A DNA stretch of 64,000 nucleotides from Pseudoclavibacter terrae (GTDB lineage Bacteria; Actinomycetota; Actinomycetes; Actinomycetales; Microbacteriaceae): positions 372,001 through 436,000 of the forward strand of contig NZ_WBJX01000003.1 in the NCBI RefSeq assembly GCF_008831075.1, given 5' to 3'. The position numbers were made by a program, and so were the translations under genes. Below the pieces are notes generated by a model. The model was not told the origin of the DNA. It worked only from the letters and a program-made list of their open reading frames with translations, and ran no database searches. Of this stretch, positions 50,404 to 59,057 are shown piece by piece (positions within the stretch are counted from its first letter, which is position 1; every line of letters starts with the position of its first letter).

Positions 50404-51035
50404 CCATCCGCTCAGAGAGCGTGAAGACGTCGCGCTCTGCCCGACCCCTCCGCATCGCGTTCGCGTCGCTGGGCGTTGCGACGATGCTCCTGCTGGCCGC
50501 GTGCGCCCCGAGCGAGGACCTCGCCGATCAGGCACGCGATGCTGGAGCAGGCACCGTGGCGAGCGACGGCAGCTACGAGATCTTCCCCGAGGGTGAGCGC
50601 AAGGCTCCGATCGAGTTCGGCGGCGTCACCGAGTTCGGCGACGAGCTCTCGAGCGACGACCTCGTCGGCTCGGTCACCGTCGTGAACTTCTGGTACGCCT
50701 CCTGCCCGCCGTGCCGCCTCGAGGCGCCCGACCTGCAGGCGCTCTGGGAAGAGCGTCAAGACGACGGCGTCGAGTTCGTCGGCGTCAACATCTACGACCA
50801 GGCCGCCACCGCGAAAACCTTCGCCGAGACGCAGGGCATCACCTACCCGTCGATCCTCGACGTCGACGACGCGAGCGTTCGCCTCGCCTTCGCCGACAAC
50901 GTGCCGCCTCAGGCCATTCCGTCGACGCTCGTGCTCGACGCCGAGGGCCGCGTGGCATCGGTGATCCGCGGACCCATCGACCCGTCGATCCTCGGCTCGA
51001 TGATCACCGACACCCTCGCCGAGAGCAGCAAGTGA
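50400..51035 (+). CDS. resA: TlpA/ResA-like thiol-disulfide oxidoreductase, lipoprotein
   Basis: It probably keeps apocytochrome c heme-binding cysteines reduced outside the membrane. The 211-residue protein has a signal peptide with lipobox LLAAC (Cys35) and a thioredoxin fold with FWYASCPPCRLEAP (Cys102, Cys105) and the cis-Pro loop QAIPSTLVLD. GTG 50400 overlaps the preceding stop, and its stop overlaps ccdA. It is the ResA component of system II cytochrome c maturation. Confidence 0.93.
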   Translation: MTIRSESVKTSRSARPLRIAFASLGVATMLLLAACAPSEDLADQARDAGAGTVASDGSYEIFPEGERKAPIEFGGVTEFGDELSSDDLVGSVTVVNFWYASCPPCRLEAPDLQALWEERQDDGVEFVGVNIYDQAATAKTFAETQGITYPSILDVDDASVRLAFADNVPPQAIPSTLVLDAEGRVASVIRGPIDPSILGSMITDTLAESSK

Positions 51036-51973
51036 CCACTGCCCTCTTCGCTGCATCCGCACTGACCGCCGTCGCACCCGGCAACGCGGTCGGCGAGACC
51101 ATCGTGAGCGGGCAGCTGCTCTTCGCGATCCCCCTCGCCCTCCTCGCTGGCCTCATCTCCTTCGCGTCGCCCTGCGTGCTCCCGGTCGTCCCCGGATACC
51201 TCGGGCTCGTCGGGGCTGTCGCTCAGGATGCGCCAGCCAAGAGCACCTCGCGCACCCCGATCGGAGCAGTGGCCACAGGGGGCACCGGAGGAGGCGCGGC
51301 AGCTGCTGCAGCAGCGATGGGCGGCGGCTCGAGCACAGGCTCCTCCGCAGCGTCGACCGCGCCCGCGAAGCCCTCCCTCATCACCCGTCTCACCACCGGC
51401 CGAGGCCGGGTCGCGTTCGGGGCGACCCTGTTCGTGCTGGGGTTCTCCGTCATCTACGTGCTCTCCGGCGCAGCGTTCGGGCAGATCGGCATCTGGCTGT
51501 TGGAGTACCAGGGCGCAGTCATGCGGGTGCTCGGCGCGATCGTCATCCTCATGGGTGTCGTCTTCATCGGCCAGGTGTCGTTCATGCAGCGCACCGCGCG
51601 CCTGAAGTTCGCCCCATCCGGGTTGCTGGGTGCACCGCTGCTTGGCGTGGTCTTCGGCATCGGGTGGACCCCGTGCCTCGGCCCGACGCTCGCCGCGATC
51701 ATGGCCCTCGGGGCGCAGACGGCCTCCCCGTCCAGGGGCGCCCTGCTCGCGTTCTTCTACTGCGTCGGGCTCGGCCTGCCGTTCATCCTCATCGCACTCG
51801 GGCTCGGCCGCGTGACCACGGGAGTCAACTGGCTCCGCAAGCACATCCGAACCATCAACCTGATTGGCGGAGGCCTCCTCATCGTCCTCGGATTCCTGAT
51901 GCTCATCGGCGTCTGGCAGCAGATCATGTTCGCGTTCGCCGCGATGCTCCCCGGTTATGTCGCGCCCCTCTGA
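51032..51973 (+). CDS. ccdA: CcdA-type thiol-disulfide interchange membrane protein
   Basis: It transfers electrons from cytosolic thioredoxin to ResA across the membrane. The 313-residue protein has six core helices with the paired cysteine motifs FASPCVLPVVPGYLG and GIGWTPCLGPTLA. A roughly 60-residue Gly/Ala/Ser-rich loop (residues about 62-118) is inserted after TM1, larger than in B. subtilis CcdA. GTG 51032 overlaps resA; the last 17 nt overlap resB. Confidence 0.95.
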   Translation: MTTALFAASALTAVAPGNAVGETIVSGQLLFAIPLALLAGLISFASPCVLPVVPGYLGLVGAVAQDAPAKSTSRTPIGAVATGGTGGGAAAAAAAMGGGSSTGSSAASTAPAKPSLITRLTTGRGRVAFGATLFVLGFSVIYVLSGAAFGQIGIWLLEYQGAVMRVLGAIVILMGVVFIGQVSFMQRTARLKFAPSGLLGAPLLGVVFGIGWTPCLGPTLAAIMALGAQTASPSRGALLAFFYCVGLGLPFILIALGLGRVTTGVNWLRKHIRTINLIGGGLLIVLGFLMLIGVWQQIMFAFAAMLPGYVAPL

Positions 51974-53762
51974 TCACTTCGACGCGGGCAAGGTCGGCTT
52001 CGAAGCCCGCGATCGCGATCCGAAGAAGACCGCACGCACCCGAGCGTCCACGCCGGGCGCGCCAGGCGGCGTCAAGAAGCCTGGCCGCGCGTCCGCGCTC
52101 GTCGCCTGGCTGCGCACCGCCTGGCGTCAGCTCACGAGCATGCGCACGGCGCTGCTCCTGCTCCTGCTCCTCGCGATCGCGGCCGTGCCCGGCTCGCTCG
52201 TGCCGCAGCGCTCGAGCGACCCCAACGGCGTCATCGTCTACCAGGACACGTACCCCGACATCGCGCCGTTCCTTGACGACATCGGCATGTTCGACGTCTA
52301 CAGCTCGCCGTGGTTCACCGCCATCTACCTGCTGCTCTTCGTCTCGCTCATCGGCTGCATCATCCCGCGCATCAAGCACCACTGGGACGCACTGCGCTCG
52401 AAGCCCCCGAAGACCCCGGCGCGCCTCTCCCGCCTCGACGCCTACTCGACGCAGGTGCTCGACGCCTCCCTCGACCCGAAGCGCGGTGCCGTCATCGACG
52501 AAGCCGCGAAGGTGCTGCGCGAGAAGAGGTACCGCACGGTCATCTTCGACGACGGCCGACGCGGGGTCTCGGTCTCCGCAGAGCGCGGATACATGCGCGA
52601 GACCGGAAACCTGGTCTTCCACTCCGCCATGGTCGGCATCATCGTCGCAGTCGGCATCGGCGGCGGCTACACCTGGTCGGGACAGCGGGTGCTCGTCGAA
52701 GGCCAGACCTTCGTGAACGGGCTCGTCAGCTACTCGTCGTTCAACCCGGGCCGCTTCTTCACCCCGGACGCGCTCGCGCCGTTCTCCATGCGCCTCGACT
52801 CCTTCGACATCACGTACGAGGAAGAGAACCAGAACGCCATCGGGCAGGCCACCGACTACGCGGCGAACGTCACCGTCAACACGCCGGGCGGCGAAGCCAG
52901 AAGCGAGACCGTCCGCGTCAACGACCCCCTTCGCTTCGCCGGCACCGACAGCTACCTCCTCGGCAACGGGTACGCCCCGGAGATCACCGTGCGAGACCCA
53001 GACGGCAACGCCGTGTTCTCCGACTTCGTGCCGTTCCTCCCGCAGGACTCCTTCCTCACCTCCATGGGCGTCGTGAAGGTGCCGGATGGACTCGACGAGC
53101 AGATCGGCATGCTCGGCTTCTTCTACCCGTCGGCGGTGGAGCTCGAGTCGGGTGCCCTCACCTCCAACCACCCGGACCTCCGCGACCCGATGCTGACCCT
53201 CAACGTCTACTCGGGCGACCTCGGCCTCGACGAAGGGGTGCCGAGGTCCGTCTACACGCTCGACACCGACACGCTCACACCGATCGCCGCACGCGATCTC
53301 GACGTCAAGCCCATCGAGCTGCGCCCCGGCGAGACCGCCGAGCTCCCGAACGGCCTCGGCACCATCGAACTCGGCGAGGTTCCCCGCTACGCCTCGTTCG
53401 ACGTGCACGACGACCCGACGCAGATCCCGGTCCTCATCTTCGCCGTGCTCATCATCGGCGGCCTCTTCACGTCACTGCTCGTGCCACGGCGACGCCTGTG
53501 GGTGAAGGCCACCACGCGAGCCGACGGCACCGTGCTCGTCGAGTACGCGGGCCTCGCCCGCGGAGACGATCCGCAGCTGGCAGCGGCCGTCAACGATCTC
53601 CTCGACCTGCACACCAGAAAAATCGTAGGCTTAGCCGAACCCGCGTCGCCGGCCCGCGACTCCGGGGGCTCGCAACGAACCGAGCCCACCCGAAGCTCAG
53701 AACCCGGCGCCGGCAACCAAGGCGCGGCGCTCGCCTCTTCTCCCACTCAGGAAGCTCCATGA
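51957..53762 (+). CDS. resB: Cytochrome c biogenesis protein ResB
   Basis: ResB forms, with CcsB/ResC, the system II heme-export and cytochrome c synthase complex. The 601-residue protein has a 65-residue basic N-terminal tail, helices at about residues 65-85, 118-135, 218-238 and 497-518, and a large extracytoplasmic domain between the last two. Conserved early segment SMRTALLLLLLLAIAAVPGS and VFHSAMVGIIVAVG (with the heme-type His) are visible. The C-terminus is a disordered Pro/Ser tail. ATG 51957 overlaps ccdA and its stop overlaps ccsB (ATGA). Confidence 0.94.
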   Translation: MSRPSDHFDAGKVGFEARDRDPKKTARTRASTPGAPGGVKKPGRASALVAWLRTAWRQLTSMRTALLLLLLLAIAAVPGSLVPQRSSDPNGVIVYQDTYPDIAPFLDDIGMFDVYSSPWFTAIYLLLFVSLIGCIIPRIKHHWDALRSKPPKTPARLSRLDAYSTQVLDASLDPKRGAVIDEAAKVLREKRYRTVIFDDGRRGVSVSAERGYMRETGNLVFHSAMVGIIVAVGIGGGYTWSGQRVLVEGQTFVNGLVSYSSFNPGRFFTPDALAPFSMRLDSFDITYEEENQNAIGQATDYAANVTVNTPGGEARSETVRVNDPLRFAGTDSYLLGNGYAPEITVRDPDGNAVFSDFVPFLPQDSFLTSMGVVKVPDGLDEQIGMLGFFYPSAVELESGALTSNHPDLRDPMLTLNVYSGDLGLDEGVPRSVYTLDTDTLTPIAARDLDVKPIELRPGETAELPNGLGTIELGEVPRYASFDVHDDPTQIPVLIFAVLIIGGLFTSLLVPRRRLWVKATTRADGTVLVEYAGLARGDDPQLAAAVNDLLDLHTRKIVGLAEPASPARDSGGSQRTEPTRSSEPGAGNQGAALASSPTQEAP

Positions 53763-54853
53763 TCGAAACGCTGTCCAGCTGGTCGAACCTGCTCCTCTAC
53801 ATCGCAATAGCGGTGTACTCGATCGCGTTCATCGCGTTCTCCATGGATCTGGCGGGACGCAGCGCGCGGGCCGCCGAACGCACCGAGCGGCAGTCCGCCG
53901 TCGGTGCCACCGCCGCACGTCGCAACACGCTTGTAGGTGCGGCCGCCGGTCCGGCGGGGGCAAGCACGTACGACGCGGCCGCGCGCGAGCGAGAGATGGC
54001 CGAACCGGCCACCTACACGACGGACGATCCCGCGAGCTCCGTCTCGCTCGCATCCACTCGCACCGAATCGGGTGACGCCTGGCGCGACACGCGGGCAACG
54101 CCGTCGCTGCGCATCGCCATGTGGCTCACCGTCGCAGCCTTCCTCGTGCACCTCGCCGCCACGGTCCTTCGCGGCATCGCCGCCGACCGTGTGCCCTGGT
54201 CGAACATGTTCGAGTACTCGATGACCTCGACGCTGCTCATCGTGCTCGTCTTCCTGCTCGCCCGCTTCTGGGCGGACGTGCGCTTCCTCGGCACCTTCAT
54301 CACGGGCTTCACCGTCATCACCCTCGGCATCGCCACGCTCGGCTTCTACGTCGACGTCGTGCCGCTCGCCCCGGCGCTCCAGTCGGTGTGGCTCGTCATC
54401 CACGTCTTCGTCGCCTCCCTCGCCACCGGATGCCTCGCCATCGGCGCGGGCCTGAGCGTCGCGCAGCTCCTGCAGACGCGTCGCGTCGCCCGCGTGCGCG
54501 CCGGCCTCCCGTCGCGCCTCAAGCTCCTCTCCGCGCTGCCGGACGCGGTGCGCCTCGAGAACCTCGCCTACCGCATCAACATCGTCGGCTTCATCCTCTG
54601 GACCTTCACCCTCATGGCTGGTGCGATCTGGGCAGAACGCGCTTGGGGTCGCTACTGGGGCTGGGACACCAAGGAGGTGTGGACCTTCATCATCTGGGTG
54701 GTCTACGCCGGGTACATCCACGCCCGCGCGACGCGCGGCTGGCGCGGGTCACCCTCCGCGTGGCTCGCCATCGCCGGGTTCGCGACGGTCATGTTCAACT
54801 TCGGCGTCGTGAACGTCTTCTTCAAGGGCCTGCACGCCTACTCGGGCCTGTAA
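53759..54853 (+). CDS. ccsB: Cytochrome c biogenesis protein CcsB/ResC (heme handling)
   Basis: This is the partner of ResB. The 364-residue membrane protein has about eight helices and the tryptophan-rich WWD motif RYWGWDTKEVWTFIIW (near residue 296) that binds heme, plus conserved histidines in LVIHVFVAS and YIHARATRGW. Between TM1 and TM2 lies an about 90-residue low-complexity cytosolic segment, longer than usual. ATG 53759 is coupled to resB. It is the last gene of the operon, ending 40 bp from the convergent menC stop. Confidence 0.95.
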   Translation: MIETLSSWSNLLLYIAIAVYSIAFIAFSMDLAGRSARAAERTERQSAVGATAARRNTLVGAAAGPAGASTYDAAAREREMAEPATYTTDDPASSVSLASTRTESGDAWRDTRATPSLRIAMWLTVAAFLVHLAATVLRGIAADRVPWSNMFEYSMTSTLLIVLVFLLARFWADVRFLGTFITGFTVITLGIATLGFYVDVVPLAPALQSVWLVIHVFVASLATGCLAIGAGLSVAQLLQTRRVARVRAGLPSRLKLLSALPDAVRLENLAYRINIVGFILWTFTLMAGAIWAERAWGRYWGWDTKEVWTFIIWVVYAGYIHARATRGWRGSPSAWLAIAGFATVMFNFGVVNVFFKGLHAYSGL

Positions 54854-54893
54854 GTCACCGCCGTCCCGTCAGCGGCGGTCGGCCGTACAGGGT

Positions 54894-55907
54894 TCAGTAG
54901 CCGTTGCGCCCAGCTGACGCGGTCAGCAGAGCGTGGCAGCGACTGATGCGGGCGCGCCACCAGTCCTGACGAACGGACGGTGACGCCAGGCGCTCGAGCG
55001 CGGCCTCGTCGATCGCGACCGGGGTGAGCGGGATGCGCCCGGCGCGAGGTCGGAGCGGCTCCGCCACGACGTCATCCGCGAGGAGCGACGCCGTGCCGAG
55101 ACCTGCGTCGTGTCGCGGCTCGGGCAGGGCTGCGACCAGTTGCGCGCCCATCGCGATGCCCACGGATGAGTCGAGGGCACTCGACACCGTGGCCGGGAGC
55201 CCTGTCGCGCGCACGATCTCGGCGGCGCGGCGAACGCCTCCCAGGGGCTGCATCTTCACGACGATCACGTCGGCCGCGCCGAGACGCGCGACTTCGAGCG
55301 GGTCCTCTGCCTTGCGGATGGACTCGTCGGCGGCGATCGGCACGGCGATTCCCTCGGCGACGAGGCGCCGCCGAAGCTGCACGAGCTCCGCGGCGGTCGA
55401 GCAGGGCTGCTCCGCGTACTCGAGGTCGAAGCGAGCGAGCACGCGGAGGGCCTGGACCGCCTCGTCGACCGACCAGCCGCCGTTCGCGTCGACGCGCAGC
55501 CGTGCATCCGAGCCCAGTCGCTCGCGGACCCCTCGCACCCTGGCGACGTCGTCGGCGAGCGCCTGCCCGCGCTCGGCGACTTTGATCTTCGCCGTCCGGC
55601 AGCCATCGAAGCGGGCAAGCACGCTGTCGAGCTTCGACGTTTCGACGGCGGGCACGGTCGCGTTGACCCACACCTCCCCGTCAGAGCGCCGGGGCAAGGA
55701 GGCGTCGAAGCCGAACTCGAGGGCGGCGCGCAGCCAGTTCGCGGCCTCCGCGTCTTCGTACTCGAGGAACGGCGAGAACTCGCTCCAGGCCTGGGTGCCG
55801 CGGATGATCGCCGCTTCCCGCGCATCCACGCCCCGGAAGCGCGTCACCAGGGGGAGCGTCACGATGTGCGTGCGGGCGAGGAGCTCGTCCAGGTCGGGCA
55901 GCTGCAT
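54894..55907 (-). CDS. menC: o-Succinylbenzoate synthase MenC
   Basis: It dehydrates SHCHC to o-succinylbenzoate in menaquinone synthesis. The 337-residue enolase-superfamily protein has the KxK motif AKIKVAE, metal ligands in RVDANGGW, EYAEQPC and AADESI, and the second catalytic lysine in VVKMQPLGG. ATG 55907 (MQLPDLDELLA) is chosen; longer in-frame sequence upstream lacks homology. It lies opposite to the other men genes and is divergent from a small membrane protein gene. Confidence 0.93.
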   Translation of the reverse strand: MQLPDLDELLARTHIVTLPLVTRFRGVDAREAAIIRGTQAWSEFSPFLEYEDAEAANWLRAALEFGFDASLPRRSDGEVWVNATVPAVETSKLDSVLARFDGCRTAKIKVAERGQALADDVARVRGVRERLGSDARLRVDANGGWSVDEAVQALRVLARFDLEYAEQPCSTAAELVQLRRRLVAEGIAVPIAADESIRKAEDPLEVARLGAADVIVVKMQPLGGVRRAAEIVRATGLPATVSSALDSSVGIAMGAQLVAALPEPRHDAGLGTASLLADDVVAEPLRPRAGRIPLTPVAIDEAALERLASPSVRQDWWRARISRCHALLTASAGRNGY

Positions 55908-56081
55908 GCGCCCATTCTCTCGCTCTTCTCGATGGCTGGCGCGGCGGCCACTGGTCCGAGCCGCAGCTGCTGGTTCGTGCCGCTGTCGCGCCGGACGGGA
56001 ACAAGCGGTCGAGCTGGGTGCGATCCGTCCGGATCGCGCTAGGCTGGGGCATCGATCCGTCACACCGGACGCGAAACCCTT

Positions 56082-56618
56082 ATGTCTACGAATCTCTCCA
56101 GCCCCGCACCTCGCTTCAGCCCGCCGCCGGCTGACGAGGACTTCGACGACGGCCTCCTCGGCCCGGCGCCGGAGGCGCGTCAGCCCGCGCGCTCTGCGTC
56201 TGTCGTCCGCAAGCCGGGATACGACAAGCCCCAGCATCGGCACGGCACGGTCGTCCAGCGCACCTGGTACGAGATCGCGTTCAACCCGCGACGTTGGTCG
56301 GCAGGGCACTGGGCGTTGCTCGGCGTGCTCATCACGGTGCTGGCGGACGTGTTCGTGTTCTTCTACGCGTCGAACCTGTTCGGCATCGACCGCAAGTTCG
56401 AGATCGAGATGTGGCTGCTCACGGCGGGAATCGCCGGATTCCTGACGATCGCTCTTGCGCTCTGGGGCATCATCTTCAACAGCGCGAGGGGAGCTGCGAT
56501 CTTCGCGCTCATCCTCGGCTTGCCGTTCGGTGCGCCGCCAGCGTGGCTGGTCGGCAACACGCTGGTCCAGCTCATGGCAAACGGCGGCACGCTGCCTGTT
56601 GCGCCGCCTCTCTGGTAG
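56082..56618 (+). CDS. Membrane protein of unknown function
   Basis: I do not recognise this 178-residue protein. It has a Pro-rich, acidic then basic N-terminal cytosolic tail (residues 1-70) and three predicted helices: WALLGVLITVLADVFVFFYA, LTAGIAGFLTIALALWGIIF and AAIFALILGLPFGAPPAWLV. A TAGGCT hexamer at 56039-56044 may be the -10. It sits between menC and menB, so a link to quinone metabolism is possible but unsupported. Confidence 0.7.
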   Translation: MSTNLSSPAPRFSPPPADEDFDDGLLGPAPEARQPARSASVVRKPGYDKPQHRHGTVVQRTWYEIAFNPRRWSAGHWALLGVLITVLADVFVFFYASNLFGIDRKFEIEMWLLTAGIAGFLTIALALWGIIFNSARGAAIFALILGLPFGAPPAWLVGNTLVQLMANGGTLPVAPPLW

Positions 56619-56678
56619 TTCCTGACGGAACGGGGCGTTCCCCGTGGGCTGCTCGTCTGGTCGCGGCCGCGAGTCGGT

Positions 56679-56684
56679 TAGCGT
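56679..56684 (+). promoter_or_regulatory. -10 element of a leaderless menB promoter
   Basis: TAGCGT ends 6 nt before ATG 56691. The CPBP gene has the same hexamer and spacing. Confidence 0.42.
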
Positions 56685-56690
56685 TGGGGC

Positions 56691-57602
56691 ATGACTGCCT
56701 TCGTCTCCGAACTCTTCGACGCCGAGCGCTGGCGCACCGTCCCGGGCTTCGAGGAGCTCACCGACCTCACGTATCACCTGGATGTGACGGGGCGCATCGC
56801 CCGTGTCGCCTTCAACCGGCCTGAGGTCCGCAACGCGTTCCGGCCGCAGACGGTCGACGAGCTGGCGCGGGCGCTCGATGACGCGCGCATGAACCCGCGC
56901 GTCGGGGTGGTGCTGCTGACCGGCAACGGGCCGAGCCCGAAGGACGGCGGCTGGGCGTTCTGCTCGGGCGGCGACCAGCGCATCCGCGGTCGCGACGGGT
57001 ACAAGTACGCCGACGGCGAGACGCGTGACACGATCGACGCGGCCCGCAACGGGCGCCTGCATATCCTCGAGGTGCAGCGTCTCATCCGCTTCATGCCGAA
57101 GGTCGTCATCGCGGTCGTCCCCGGCTGGGCGGCGGGCGGCGGCCACTCGCTGCACGTGGTCTGTGACCTGTCTATCGCGTCGCGCGAGCATGCGAAGTTC
57201 AAGCAGACGGATGCGGACGTCGGGTCGTTCGATGCCGGATACGGCTCCGCGTACTTCGCGAAGCAGGTGGGGCAGAAGTTCGCGCGCGAGGTGTTCTTCC
57301 TCGCGGAGGAGTACTCGGCGGATCGAGCCATGGAGATGGGCACCGTGAACCGGGTTGTGCCGCACGCGGAGCTCGAGGTCGAGGCGGTGCGCATGGCGGA
57401 AACGATCCTGACGAAGTCGCCGACGGCGATCCGCATGCTGAAGTTCGCGTTCAACGCCGTCGACGACGGCCTCGTGGGTCAGCAGGTGTTCGCCGGCGAG
57501 GCGACCCGTCTCGCCTATGGAACCGATGAGGCCGTCGAGGGGCGTGATTCGTTCCTCGAGAAGCGTGAGCCCGACTGGTCGCCGTTCCCGTGGCAGTTCT
57601 AG
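56691..57602 (+). CDS. menB: 1,4-dihydroxy-2-naphthoyl-CoA synthase MenB
   Basis: It closes the naphthoate ring from succinylbenzoyl-CoA. The 303-residue crotonase-fold enzyme has the oxyanion segment FCSGGDQRIRGRDGY, GWAAGGGHSLHVVCDLSIAS and the MenB-specific TDADVGSFDAGYGSAYFA, and ends in ...REPDWSPFPW-like C-terminus (EPDWSPFPWQF). The next gene, menE, follows after 40 bp. Confidence 0.97.
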   Translation: MTAFVSELFDAERWRTVPGFEELTDLTYHLDVTGRIARVAFNRPEVRNAFRPQTVDELARALDDARMNPRVGVVLLTGNGPSPKDGGWAFCSGGDQRIRGRDGYKYADGETRDTIDAARNGRLHILEVQRLIRFMPKVVIAVVPGWAAGGGHSLHVVCDLSIASREHAKFKQTDADVGSFDAGYGSAYFAKQVGQKFAREVFFLAEEYSADRAMEMGTVNRVVPHAELEVEAVRMAETILTKSPTAIRMLKFAFNAVDDGLVGQQVFAGEATRLAYGTDEAVEGRDSFLEKREPDWSPFPWQF

Positions 57603-57642
57603 CGCCGGCCGGCTGGTCCGGGTCGGCGGCGGGGTCCTCGCG

Positions 57643-59001
57643 ATGACGGCTGGATCGTCGGGCGCCGCGGGCCTGCGGCGGCTCGTTCGCGTGGATGCGC
57701 GCGACCCGGCCGCCGTCACGGCGGCGCTCGAGGGAGCCCTGGATGGCGAGGGACCCGCCGTCCTGCCGACTGCCGGCCCGGGGGTGACCGCGGATACCTC
57801 GGCGGCCGCGTCCACCTCGGATTCCGGCGGTTCCGACGGCGGCGCCCTTCAGCGCGTGCCGACCGACGTGGTGCTCGTCATCGAGACGAGCGGCTCGACG
57901 GCCGAGCCGAAGCGGGTCATGCTCACGGAACGCGCACTGCGCGCGTCCGCGGCGGCCACGTACGCCAGGTTCGATGAGCTCTTCGGCGCCCCCGGCCAGC
58001 CAGCCGAGGTCACTCGACAGTGGCTGCTGACCCTGCCCGCCTCCTACGTGGCGGGAGCTCAGGTGCTCATGCGGTCGATGCTCGCTGGAACCGAGCCTGT
58101 TGTGCTCGGCGACGAGCACTTCACCGCAGAGGGCTTCGCGCGCGCGGCGGGTGAGCTGACCGCCGAGCGGCGCTACGTGTCGCTCGTCCCGGCGCAGCTC
58201 TCGCGACTGCTCGACGCCGCGGAGACCGAGGCGGCGGCTGGTCCGGTCGCGGGCGCCGTCGCGCGCTTCGACGCGATCCTTGTCGGTGGGCAGGCGCTGC
58301 CGCCCTCGCTTCGGTCGCGGGCACGGGACCTCGGCTGGAACCTCGTGACGAGCTACGGCTCGAGCGAGACGAGCGGCGGCAGCCTCTACAACGGGGAGCC
58401 GCTCGACGGGGTCAAGGTGCGGATCCGCGACGGCGAGGTGCAGCTGGCGGGCCCCGTGCTGTGCGCTGGCTACCTCGGTGATCCGCGCAGGACCGCGGAG
58501 GCGTTCGTCGAGGACGACGGGGAGCGCTGGTACCGCACGAGCGACGGAGGGCGGCTCGAGATCGACGAGGCGACGGGCCGCGAACGGCTCGTGGTGACGG
58601 GCCGACTCGACAACGTCATCGTCTCCGGTGGGGAGAAGGTGCTCCTCGACCGGGTCGAGGGCATCGTGCGCCGACTGCCCGGCCTCGAGGGGGCCGTCGT
58701 CGTCGCCGCGCCGTCTGAGCAGTGGGGGCAGGTGCCAGCGCTGGTGGTCGAGGCGTCGGCCTGGGCGCCTGACACGCCCTTGCCCGATGTCGGGGCGACG
58801 TTGCTGGATGCACGTGCGCTCGCGGACGAGGGGCGTTGGCGCTCCGTTCGCGAGGCGACGGCGGCCGCCGGCCGTGCGGCGCGTCCGGCGCTCCTCGTGA
58901 TCGCACCGAGCATCCCGCACCTGCCCAGTGGGAAGCCGGACCGTCGTTCGTTGGAGGACCTGGTCGCGCGGCTCTCCCACGGAGGTGCCGACGAGGTCTG
59001 A
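57643..59001 (+). CDS. menE: o-Succinylbenzoate-CoA ligase MenE
   Basis: It activates o-succinylbenzoate to its CoA ester, the MenB substrate. The 452-residue protein belongs to the ANL superfamily: P-loop VIETSGSTAEPKRVML, the AMP motif VTSYGSSETSGG, RTSDGG, and the hinge VVTGRLDNVIVSGGEKV with the catalytic lysine near SGKPDRRSL. It is shorter than typical acyl-CoA synthetases, as usual for actinobacterial MenE. ATG 57643 is used; the N-terminal boundary is uncertain because the frame stays open upstream. Confidence 0.9.
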   Translation: MTAGSSGAAGLRRLVRVDARDPAAVTAALEGALDGEGPAVLPTAGPGVTADTSAAASTSDSGGSDGGALQRVPTDVVLVIETSGSTAEPKRVMLTERALRASAAATYARFDELFGAPGQPAEVTRQWLLTLPASYVAGAQVLMRSMLAGTEPVVLGDEHFTAEGFARAAGELTAERRYVSLVPAQLSRLLDAAETEAAAGPVAGAVARFDAILVGGQALPPSLRSRARDLGWNLVTSYGSSETSGGSLYNGEPLDGVKVRIRDGEVQLAGPVLCAGYLGDPRRTAEAFVEDDGERWYRTSDGGRLEIDEATGRERLVVTGRLDNVIVSGGEKVLLDRVEGIVRRLPGLEGAVVVAAPSEQWGQVPALVVEASAWAPDTPLPDVGATLLDARALADEGRWRSVREATAAAGRAARPALLVIAPSIPHLPSGKPDRRSLEDLVARLSHGGADEV

Positions 59002-59057
59002 GCCTGGAGATCGACTTACCCGGGTTGCGGCGAACGATCGCCGGGCGCTCGGCGGAG

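Noticed and set aside
54894-57815. Very long minus-strand reading frame (973 codons) upstream of menC
   Set aside because: Only the part from 55907 matches MenC; the rest is Arg/Glu-rich antisense of the unknown membrane protein gene and menB.
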